A stretch of 6,097 bases of DNA, from assembly GCA_050485385.1 (NCBI GenBank), contig JBJHBG010000173.1:1-6097 (forward strand), given 5' to 3'. The stretch's first letter is position 1, and every line of letters starts with the position of its first letter. A program made the translations under genes and the position numbers. The DNA is from RECO01 sp050485385 (GTDB lineage: Bacteria > Pseudomonadota > Alphaproteobacteria > Geminicoccales > Geminicoccaceae). The notes under the pieces were generated by a model that searched no databases, was not told where the DNA came from, and worked only from the letters and a program-made list of their open reading frames with translations. Below are positions 1-5,914 of the stretch, one piece after another.

Positions 1-1299
1 CTGATGGTCTGGGTGCATCCGCAACTGGCGATGGTCGCCGCCTGCATCGCCCCCCTCGTCGTCTGGCTGGTGGTCGGCTATGGCGGGCGCCTCACCGCCA
101 ATTGGGAGGCACAGTTCGAGCGGGTCGGCGCCTTCAACGCCCGCATCGAGGAGACGGTGGGCGGTGCGCGCGTCGTGCGCGCCTTCGCCAACGAGGAGCA
201 CGAGCGCCGGCTCTTCGCTCAGGACAACGACCGCTACCGCCGCGCCAAGCTGGAGGCCTACCGGCTGATGGCCGCCACCATCTCGATCAACTACCTGGGC
301 ATGCGGCTGTTGCAGGTCGTGATCCTACTGGCCGGCGCTTGGTTCGTCGCCCAGGGCAGCCTGACCATCGGCGGCTTCGTCGGCTTTCTCCTGTTGATCA
401 ACGTATTCTATCAGCCGCTCGAGAAGATCTCGAACGTGCTGGAGAGCTATCCCAAGGGCATCGCCGGCTTTCGCCGCTACCAGCAGTTCCTCGCCATCGT
501 GCCCGACGTCGTCGACCGGCCGGGTGCGGTCGCCATCGAGCGCGCCAGGGGGGCGGTGGCCTTCGAGCGCGTCGGCTTCGGCTACGACGGGGGGCGGCCC
601 GTGCTCCACGACGTCTCGCTGCGCGTCGAGCCGGGCGAGACCGTCGCCTTCGTCGGCGCGTCGGGTGCGGGCAAGACCACGCTCCTCGCGCTGGTGCCGC
701 GCTTCTACGACGTGGACGCGGGCCGGGTGACGCTCGACGGCCACGACGTGCGCGATCTCACCGTCGCCTCGCTGCGCCGGCAGGTCGGCGTGGTCGCGCA
801 GGACGTCTTCGTCTTCGCCGGCAGCCTGCGCGAGAACGTAGCCTATGGCCGCCTGGAGGCGAGCGAGGCCGAGATCGTCGAAGCGATCCGCCGCGCCCGT
901 CTCGCGGATCTCGTGGAGACGCTGCCGGACGGGCTCGACACCGTCCTCGGCGAGCGTGGCGTGAGACTGTCGGGCGGCCAGAAGCAGCGCGTGGCGATCG
1001 CCCGCATCTTCCTCAAGAACCCGCCGGTCCTCATCCTCGACGAGGCGACCTCCGCGCTCGACGTCGAGACCGAGGCCGAGATCCAGGCCTCGCTGGAAGC
1101 GCTCGCCGAAGGCCGCACCACGCTGGTGATCGCCCACCGGCTCGCCACCATCCGCAACGCCGACCGCATCGTCGTGCTCACCGCCGACGGTGTCGCCGAA
1201 GAAGGCGACCACCGCTCGCTGATGGCCAAGGGCGGCCTCTACGCACGGATGCAGGACGCCCAACGCACCGGTCGGGACGAGTTGAGGGAAGCCGGCTAG
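1..1299 (+). CDS. ABC exporter, fused permease-ATPase (5' partial)
   Basis: This is the C-terminal part of a half-size ABC exporter, an inner-membrane protein that dimerises and uses ATP to push lipids, drugs or other hydrophobic compounds outward. The frame is open from base 1, so the Met codon at 4 is internal. Numbering from that Met, there are membrane segments near 8-27, 100-118 and 122-138 with a long cytoplasmic loop between the first two. The ATPase domain follows: A-loop Tyr194, Walker A GASGAGKT (218-225), Q-loop Gln266, signature LSGGQ (322-326), Walker B VLILDE with Glu347, D-loop SALD (350-353) and H-loop His378. All catalytic residues are present. Aligning Walker A with MsbA (about 580 residues) suggests about 160 residues, roughly the first three membrane helices, lie outside the window. 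The order resembles MsbA/BmrA-type exporters, but the substrate cannot be told from this part. It converges with the glycosylase gene 36 bases downstream. Confidence 0.95.
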   Translation: MMVWVHPQLAMVAACIAPLVVWLVVGYGGRLTANWEAQFERVGAFNARIEETVGGARVVRAFANEEHERRLFAQDNDRYRRAKLEAYRLMAATISINYLGMRLLQVVILLAGAWFVAQGSLTIGGFVGFLLLINVFYQPLEKISNVLESYPKGIAGFRRYQQFLAIVPDVVDRPGAVAIERARGAVAFERVGFGYDGGRPVLHDVSLRVEPGETVAFVGASGAGKTTLLALVPRFYDVDAGRVTLDGHDVRDLTVASLRRQVGVVAQDVFVFAGSLRENVAYGRLEASEAEIVEAIRRARLADLVETLPDGLDTVLGERGVRLSGGQKQRVAIARIFLKNPPVLILDEATSALDVETEAEIQASLEALAEGRTTLVIAHRLATIRNADRIVVLTADGVAEEGDHRSLMAKGGLYARMQDAQRTGRDELREAG

Positions 1300-1333
1300 G
1301 GGGAACGTGACGATCCCATCCAACTTCCCCTTG
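1297..1333. terminator. Weak hairpin between convergent genes
   Basis: The short gap between the converging ABC exporter and glycosylase genes holds an inverted repeat: GGGGAA at 1300-1305 pairs with TTCCCC at 1325-1330. Wobble pairs and one A-T pair can extend it outward over the exporter stop codon. The loop is 19 bases and there is no clear T-tract on either side, so it could be a shared weak terminator or chance in GC-rich DNA. Confidence 0.2.
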
Positions 1334-1335
1334 CA

Positions 1336-2553
1336 TCATCCGACCTGCGGCTCCCGCAGCCAGCCGTCCTCGAAGGCCACCCGCGCGCAGCCGGCGAAGC
1401 GGGCGACGCGGTCGAGTTCGGCTGCCAGCCGAGCGAGCCGCCGTGGGCCGATGCGTTCGCCAACCTCGGGCCAAAGCGCGCGCACGACGAGCGCGTCCGC
1501 GTCGCGCCGCGCGCGCATGTCGATACGTCCGACCAGCCGTTCGCCTTCCAGCAGCGGAAACACGTAGTAGCCGTAGCGGCGCTTGGCCTCCGGCGTGAAC
1601 ACCTCGATGCGGTAGTGGAAGCCGAACAGCCGCTCGGTTCGCGCCCGGTCGCGCAGCACCGGATCGAACGGGCTGAGCACGCGTATGCGGCTCGGTGCCG
1701 GCGGCAGAAAGGCTGCGCGCTCGAGCATTTCGGGCCGTGTGTAGACCCGACGCGGCGGCCGGCCGCCGGCGCTCTCGACCAGCACCTCGACGATCTCGCC
1801 GGACTTGGCGCGGGCGGCGCACCAACTGGCCGCCTCGGCCGGTGTCGCCGTTCGCCAGAACGCGGCGATCTCGCCCGAGGTGGCGAATCCCAGCCGGTCG
1901 AGTGCTGCGGCACAGGCCCAGTCGATCGTCACCGCGTCGCTCGGCGCTGCCGTGCGGTAGCGGTCGGGGATCACCCGTTCGGTCAGGTCGAACACCTTCT
2001 GGAAGCCGTCGCGGCGCGCGACCGCGAGCGTGCCCGTCCGCCAGTGATATTCGAGCGCCGTCTTGGCCGGCCGCCAGTCCCACCAGCCGCCCGCGGGGCG
2101 CGCCGGGCCGTCGCCGACCTCCCGCGCCAAGGCCGGGCCGTTCGCGCGGACGTGCTCGAGCACCGCCGCCAACTCCGCGACGAAGCCGTCGCCCTGCCAG
2201 CGCCGCCACCGTTCGGCCAGCCGCTCGCGGTCGCGTGCGAAGCGTAACCCCCAATACGGAAAGAACCGCGTCGGGATGACGGCCGCGTCGTGCGTCCAGT
2301 GCTCGAACAAAGCGCGGTCCCGCTCCAGGAGACGCCGAAGCTGGGTCGGCCGATAGCCGCTCCGGCGTGCACGGAGGATCATGTCGTGGGCGCGGGCGAC
2401 GGTGTTGATGCTGTCGACCTGCACGTAGCCGAGCGCTTCGACCAGCGTCAGGAGGTCCGCCTTGGCCACCGGGCCGGACGGCGGCTGGCCGAGGCCCTGA
2501 CAGGCGAGGAACAGCCGCCGCGCCGCACCGTTGGACAGCCACGTTTCGCTCAT
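1336..2553 (-). CDS. ycaQ: YcaQ-family DNA glycosylase (crosslink repair, QxD type)
   Basis: This cytoplasmic repair enzyme belongs to the YcaQ/AlkZ winged-helix glycosylase family (HTH_42). E. coli YcaQ removes N7-alkylated guanines and unhooks interstrand crosslinks. The product is 405 residues against about 410 in E. coli. The N-terminal motif VQVDSINTVARAHD (44-57) carries the Gln45-Val-Asp47 triad of the QxD (YcaQ) subfamily; the AlkZ subfamily has QxQ. EHWTHDAAVIP (84-94) matches the conserved EYWxHEA block. The C-terminal half has the hallmark LSPFDPVLRDR (293-303), RLFGFHYRIEVFTP (308-321) and the GYY-LLEGERLVGRIDMR stretch (328-347). I chose the ATG at 2553 because the following MSETWLSNGAARRLFLACQG aligns with the E. 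coli N-terminus. An in-frame TTG at 2589 would add 12 residues and has an AGGGG upstream, so it stays possible. The gene ends in TGA and converges with the ABC exporter. Family assignment is firm; the crosslink substrate is inferred. Confidence 0.9.
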   Translation of the reverse strand: MSETWLSNGAARRLFLACQGLGQPPSGPVAKADLLTLVEALGYVQVDSINTVARAHDMILRARRSGYRPTQLRRLLERDRALFEHWTHDAAVIPTRFFPYWGLRFARDRERLAERWRRWQGDGFVAELAAVLEHVRANGPALAREVGDGPARPAGGWWDWRPAKTALEYHWRTGTLAVARRDGFQKVFDLTERVIPDRYRTAAPSDAVTIDWACAAALDRLGFATSGEIAAFWRTATPAEAASWCAARAKSGEIVEVLVESAGGRPPRRVYTRPEMLERAAFLPPAPSRIRVLSPFDPVLRDRARTERLFGFHYRIEVFTPEAKRRYGYYVFPLLEGERLVGRIDMRARRDADALVVRALWPEVGERIGPRRLARLAAELDRVARFAGCARVAFEDGWLREPQVG

Positions 2554-2734
2554 GAGCGAAGGCACGGCCTCGGCCGGGCGCGACGACAACGGGCTCGCCC
2601 CTGACGCGGCAAGGGGCGGGTCGGGCCGCCTCGATCAGCGGATTTACCGCAGTCGTCCGGCCGGAGCACCCGAGCCGCATCCTTCGTTGCGAGAGAACCG
2701 CATTCCGGCAACGGCGCGCTGCCGGCTGGCCGTT

Positions 2735-2764
2735 CGTATAACAGTCCGATCAACCGCTAGGCAA
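2735..2764 (-). promoter_or_regulatory. Candidate promoter for the YcaQ-family gene
   Basis: On the minus strand, TTGCCT (2764-2759) and TATACG (2740-2735) are separated by 18 bases, each matching the sigma-70 consensus at four of six positions. This is the only AT-richer spot in the gap. It would give a leader of about 175 bases before the ATG at 2553, with an inverted repeat (2705-2725) close to the expected start of transcription. The match is weak and the call is tentative. Confidence 0.25.
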
Positions 2765-2802
2765 TCGGCCGTCGGGGGCCGAGACAGCGCGAAGCCTCGC
2801 GC
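2765..2802 (-). terminator. Tandem hairpins downstream of pobA
   Basis: Reading away from the pobA stop on the minus strand, two compact stems follow in series. The first pairs GCGCGA with TCGCGC (2802-2787) around a four-base loop. The second pairs TCGGCC with GGCCGA (2782-2765) around a six-base loop. Neither has a run of T after it, so a classic intrinsic terminator is not shown. Their place about 25 bases after the last gene of the TRAP-pobA unit makes a 3'-end role (termination or mRNA protection) reasonable. Confidence 0.35.
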
Positions 2803-2825
2803 CACCCATCCCCTGCCCCGTCGCT

Positions 2826-3998
2826 CTAGTAGGGCAGGCCCACATAGTTCTCGGCGATGGCCGTCATCGCCGCTTCGGAGCCGGTGACGAATTCCAGTTC
2901 CGCGCGTTTCAGCCGGGCGCCGAAGGCCCCGTCCTCGGGGAAGACGTGCAGCATGGTGGTCATCGACCAGGAAAAGCGCTCGGCCTTCCAGACGCGTCGG
3001 AGCGCCCGTTCGGAGTAGCCGAGGAGGCCCGCCTCGTCGCCGCGCGCGTAGAAGCCGATCAGAGCCTCGGACAGGTAGTGGACGTCGGAGGCAGCGAGGT
3101 TCAGCCCCTTGGCACCGGTCGGCGGCACGATGTGGCCGGCGTCGCCGGCAAGGAACAGGCGGCGGTGGCGAAGCGGCTCGGCAACGAAGCTGCGCAAAGG
3201 CGCGATGGATTTCTCGATCGATGGGCCGGTTTCCAGCCGGCCCGCGACCTCGTCCGGCAGACGCGCCTTCAGTTCGGCCCAAAAGCGCTCGTCCGGCCAG
3301 TCCTCCAGCCGGGCGTCGAGCGGTACCTGCACGTAGTAGCGGCTCAAGGTCGGCGAGCGCATCGAACACAGGGCGAAGCCCCGCTCGTGGCTGGCGTAGA
3401 TCAGTTCGTCGTGGACCGGCCGCGTCCGCGCCAGCACACCGAGCCAGCCGAACGGGTAGACCTTTTCGTACTCGCGCAGCACGTCGCGCGGCATCGACGT
3501 CCGCCCGACGCCGTGAAAGCCGTCGCAGGCGGCAACGAAGTCGCAGTCGACGCGATGGACCCGGCCGTCCTTGCGATAGGTCAGGAACGGTGCGGCGCCG
3601 TCGAGGTCGTGGGGTGTCACGTCCGCCGCCTCGTGGACGACCGTGCCGCCCATGCGGTCGCGGGCGGCGTAGAGATCGCGGGTGAGCTCGGTCTGGCCGT
3701 AGACCATGACGGTCCTGCCGCCGGTCGACCCTGCAAGGTCGATGCGGGCGAGCCCGCCGCCGAAGGCGATGCCGACGCCCGCGTGGACCTCGCCCTCCCG
3801 GTCCATCCGCTCGCCCACCTCGGCCTTGCGCAGCATGTCGGCGAGGCCCTGCTCGAGGACGCCCGCGCGGATGCGGCCGAGCACGTGGTCGCGCGAGCGC
3901 TGCTCCAGGATCACGCTCGCGATGCCGTGCAGCTGGAGGATTTGACTCAAGAGCAGCCCGGACGGACCGCCGCCGATGATGCCGACTTGGGTTTTCAT
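2826..3998 (-). CDS. pobA: 4-hydroxybenzoate 3-monooxygenase (p-hydroxybenzoate hydroxylase)
   Basis: This cytoplasmic FAD enzyme hydroxylates 4-hydroxybenzoate to protocatechuate using NAD(P)H and O2, feeding the protocatechuate ring-cleavage route. The product is 390 residues; the Pseudomonas fluorescens enzyme has 394 and aligns almost without gaps. FAD-binding GGGPSG is at 9-14, GRIRAG with Arg44 at 41-46, the DG motif CDGFHG at 158-163 and GDAGHIVPP at 285-293. The substrate and proton-network residues known from the Pseudomonas enzyme sit at the same numbers: Tyr201, Ser212, Arg214, Arg220, Tyr222, Pro293 and Tyr385. The coenzyme loop differs (Gln33, Arg34, His38 where Pseudomonas has Arg33, Gln34, Tyr38). 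The ATG at 3998 is chosen by homology to MKTQVAIIG and by a GGAGG six bases upstream; the 64-residue in-frame extension upstream runs into dctM and is arginine-rich noise. It is the last gene of the TRAP-pobA unit. Confidence 0.97.
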   Translation of the reverse strand: MKTQVGIIGGGPSGLLLSQILQLHGIASVILEQRSRDHVLGRIRAGVLEQGLADMLRKAEVGERMDREGEVHAGVGIAFGGGLARIDLAGSTGGRTVMVYGQTELTRDLYAARDRMGGTVVHEAADVTPHDLDGAAPFLTYRKDGRVHRVDCDFVAACDGFHGVGRTSMPRDVLREYEKVYPFGWLGVLARTRPVHDELIYASHERGFALCSMRSPTLSRYYVQVPLDARLEDWPDERFWAELKARLPDEVAGRLETGPSIEKSIAPLRSFVAEPLRHRRLFLAGDAGHIVPPTGAKGLNLAASDVHYLSEALIGFYARGDEAGLLGYSERALRRVWKAERFSWSMTTMLHVFPEDGAFGARLKRAELEFVTGSEAAMTAIAENYVGLPY

Positions 3999-4004
3999 GC
4001 CAGT

Positions 4005-4009
4005 CCTCC
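4005..4009 (-). promoter_or_regulatory. Strong ribosome binding site of pobA
   Basis: GGAGG lies six bases before the pobA ATG on the minus strand. It fixes the start at 3998 over the longer in-frame alternatives and suggests pobA is translated well and independently of dctM, whose start has a much weaker site. Confidence 0.8.
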
Positions 4010-4022
4010 GCCTCGAATTCGC

Positions 4023-4049
4023 CCGGGGCCGCCCCGGACGGCGTTGCCG
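4023..4049 (-). promoter_or_regulatory. Two small hairpins between dctM and pobA
   Basis: Directly after the dctM stop on the minus strand come CGGC-AAC-GCCG (4049-4039) and then CCGGGG-CGG-CCCCGG (4037-4023), each a perfect stem with a three-base loop. They occupy most of the 52-base gap and end 13 bases before the pobA ribosome binding site. Such intercistronic stems can protect or process mRNA, or weakly terminate transcription. There is no T-tract, so a full terminator is unlikely. The role is inferred. Confidence 0.35.
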
Positions 4050-4050
4050 C

Positions 4051-5436
4051 TCAGCCGGTGAACAGCCGCGGGATCCAAAGGACGATGATGGGGAAGGCCA
4101 ACAGCAGGCCGATGCGCACGATCTCCACCGCGAAGAACGGCACGACGCCGCGGAACGTCTCGCGCATCGGCGTATCCTTCGCCAGGCCACTGATGATGAA
4201 GACGTTGAGGCCCACCGGCGGGGTAATGAGGCCGAGTTCGACCACGACCAGGGCGAGGATGCCGAACCAGACCTTGAGCTCTTCGGTGCCTAGTCCGTAG
4301 GCGGCGGAGGCAGCATCGACGAAAGCCCCGCCGTTCAGCTCCATCAGGGTCGGCCAGAAGAACGGCACGATGACCAGGATCATCGCGAGGCTCTCCATGA
4401 AGCAGCCGAGCAGGATCAGGATGACCAGCATCGAGATCAGGATCGTCCACGGATCGAGGGCACTGCTGCCAGCCCATTGCGCCAGGGCCGTCGGCAGGTT
4501 GGCGCGGGTGAAGAAGCCCTTGAGCACCTCGGCGCCGAACAGGATGAAGTAGATCATCGCCGACGTGCTGGCGGTATCGAGCAGGGAGGCCTTGATCTTC
4601 CGGATCGTCAGCCCTTCGCCGAACAGCCCGAGGACGAGGCCGTAGACGAGGATCGCCATGACGCCGACGGCGGCGGCCGGGGTCGGCGTGAAGAAGCCGA
4701 GGCCGAGGCCTAGGATGATGCCGCCGAAGATCGCGAGCACCGGCAGAAGCCGCCAAAGGGCCCGGTTGCGCTCGACGCGCGGCATGGTTGCCCGGTGCGG
4801 GGCGAGCGATGGCTTCAGGCGTACCGCGAGCGCGATCACGCCCATGAAGAAGACCACCGCGAGGAGGCCCGGCAGCACCGCCGCCTGGAACATCCGGATG
4901 ATCGAGGCCTCGACGATGATGGCGTAGATGACCAACGCCACCGAGGGCGGGATGAGGATGCCGAGCGTGCCGCCGGCGGCCAGCGCGCCCGTCGCCAGCC
5001 GCCCATCGTAGTTCAGCCGCCGCAACTCCGGCAGCGCGACCCGGCCCATGGTGGAGGCGGTGGCGAGGGACGAGCCGCAGACGGCACCGAAACCGGCGCA
5101 GGCACCGATGGCGGCGATGGCCACCCCACCCCGGAGCCGCCCGACGAGCGCGTTCAGTCCCTGGAACAGATCGCGGCTCAGATTGGCGTGGCCGGCGAGG
5201 TGGCCCATCAGCACGAACAGCGGCACGACCGACAGCTCGTAGTTGGCCACGTTCGACCAGAGCAGCGTCTTGAAGCTCTGGAGATAGGGCTCGAAACGGA
5301 GGAAGGGGGCGACGATGGACAAAGCGTAGTTGCCGCCGATGCCGACGGCGAGCATGGCGAGGCCGACCGGCAGGCGCAGCACGAGCAGGAGGAAGAAGAC
5401 GGCGAGCCCGGCGAGACCGACCAGTTCACGCTCCAC
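4051..5436 (-). CDS. dctM: TRAP transporter large permease subunit (DctM)
   Basis: This is the large inner-membrane subunit of a tripartite ATP-independent periplasmic transporter, the channel that moves an organic acid inward with Na+ or H+ after a periplasmic binding protein delivers it. The product is 461 residues, usual for DctM, with about a dozen hydrophobic segments along its length. Family signatures are CGSSLATASTMG (120-131, usually SGSS.A), AGGTLGILIPPS (154-165), FTPTPAAAVG (249-258, where TEAAA is usual) and ITPPVGLN (404-411). I chose the GTG at 5436 because the next residues (xERELVGLAGL...LRLPVGLAM) match the common DctM N-terminus. It overlaps the dctQ stop by 11 bases, which suggests translational coupling, and AGGGA lies about nine bases upstream. 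A GTG at 5463 would add a proline-rich nine-residue tail. pobA follows at once, so an aromatic acid is the inferred substrate. Confidence 0.95.
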   Translation of the reverse strand: MERELVGLAGLAVFFLLLVLRLPVGLAMLAVGIGGNYALSIVAPFLRFEPYLQSFKTLLWSNVANYELSVVPLFVLMGHLAGHANLSRDLFQGLNALVGRLRGGVAIAAIGACAGFGAVCGSSLATASTMGRVALPELRRLNYDGRLATGALAAGGTLGILIPPSVALVIYAIIVEASIIRMFQAAVLPGLLAVVFFMGVIALAVRLKPSLAPHRATMPRVERNRALWRLLPVLAIFGGIILGLGLGFFTPTPAAAVGVMAILVYGLVLGLFGEGLTIRKIKASLLDTASTSAMIYFILFGAEVLKGFFTRANLPTALAQWAGSSALDPWTILISMLVILILLGCFMESLAMILVIVPFFWPTLMELNGGAFVDAASAAYGLGTEELKVWFGILALVVVELGLITPPVGLNVFIISGLAKDTPMRETFRGVVPFFAVEIVRIGLLLAFPIIVLWIPRLFTG

Positions 5437-5914
5437 GGGCGGCGTCCCTGGCGGCGGAGGCACCTATGCACTGCCCTGCCGCCACCGCCGCCCAGAGCAG
5501 CAGCGAGACGACGCCCGGCAGGTAGAACGGCCACTCCAGCCAGCCGAGGATGCTGGTGGCGGCACGGTCGGCGCGCGTCTCCACGAGGCCCACGGCCATC
5601 CAGTAGGCGAGGAACAGGGCGATGACGGCGGTCGCCGCCAGCCACAACCGGTCCAGGCCGTCACGCGCCCGCCGAGGCATGGCGCCCACGAACAGATCGA
5701 CGGCGATGTGCCCGCGACGGGCCTGGCACCAGGGAAAGAACATCAAGGCGGCGGCGCTCAAGAGCAGCCGCACCGCGTCCTCGTAGCCCGGCAGCCCCCG
5801 GACCCCGAGCAGGAAGGCGCCGACGTTCCACGAGGTCACCAGCACGATGGCCAGCAAGAGCAGGCCACCGAGCAGCGCCCAGCCGGCCGCGAGGGTCGAC
5901 AACGTCCGTTGCAT
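5426..5914 (-). CDS. dctQ: TRAP transporter small permease subunit (DctQ)
   Basis: This is the small inner-membrane subunit that pairs with DctM and helps dock the substrate-loaded binding protein. The product is 162 residues, within the family's usual range. Four hydrophobic helices are visible near 11-29, 46-64, 90-111 and 132-150. The DctQ signature is clear: GYEDAVRLLLSAAALMFFP (43-61) followed by RRGHIAVDL (66-74). The ATG at 5914 places the first helix near the N-terminus as in relatives. The frame stays open upstream to the window edge, but that part is low-complexity proline/arginine sequence over the inverted repeats and is not protein-like. The ribosome binding site is weak (AGGCG). 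The last 11 bases overlap the dctM start. Expression would be from upstream, possibly together with a dctP gene beyond the window. Confidence 0.93.
   Translation of the reverse strand: MQRTLSTLAAGWALLGGLLLLAIVLVTSWNVGAFLLGVRGLPGYEDAVRLLLSAAALMFFPWCQARRGHIAVDLFVGAMPRRARDGLDRLWLAATAVIALFLAYWMAVGLVETRADRAATSILGWLEWPFYLPGVVSLLLWAAVAAGQCIGASAARDAARGA

Larger units (their letters stand above)
2554..2825. other. Non-coding gap with short inverted repeats
   Basis: This 272-base stretch lies between the pobA stop and the glycosylase start, both on the minus strand. Open frames across it have arginine- and proline-rich translations and TTG starts, with no recognisable family. It holds two hairpin-forming repeats just after pobA, one possible promoter, and a further repeat pair: CCGGCA at 2705-2710 with TGCCGG at 2720-2725, overlapped by AACGGC at 2710-2715 with GCCGTT at 2729-2734. 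I see no tRNA, small protein or mobile-element end. Confidence 0.6.

Noticed and set aside
325..1323. A 332-codon open frame on the minus strand opposite the ABC exporter
   Set aside because: It mirrors the codon pattern of the ATPase domain on the other strand; the His/Glu/Asp/Arg-rich translation is typical of antisense shadows.
1178..2680. A 500-codon open frame on the minus strand covering the glycosylase gene
   Set aside because: It overlaps the YcaQ-family gene in another frame, is arginine/proline/glycine-rich without family motifs, and is the usual stop-poor shadow of high-GC DNA.
2550..2753. A 67-codon minus-strand frame in the pobA-glycosylase gap
   Set aside because: It starts with TTG, overlaps the glycosylase start in another frame, and its translation has no recognisable features.
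2641..2760. Possible tRNA or small RNA in the gap, suggested by several short stems and a GGTTC string
   Set aside because: The stems do not assemble into a cloverleaf, and no acceptor stem or matching T-arm can be traced.
2946..4061. A 371-codon open frame on the plus strand opposite pobA
   Set aside because: It is antisense to a gene with every PobA catalytic residue intact and shows no recognisable domain.
3999..4190. N-terminal extension of pobA by 64 codons
   Set aside because: The extension overlaps dctM, is Arg/Ser-rich, and the homologous start MKTQV has an ideal ribosome binding site.
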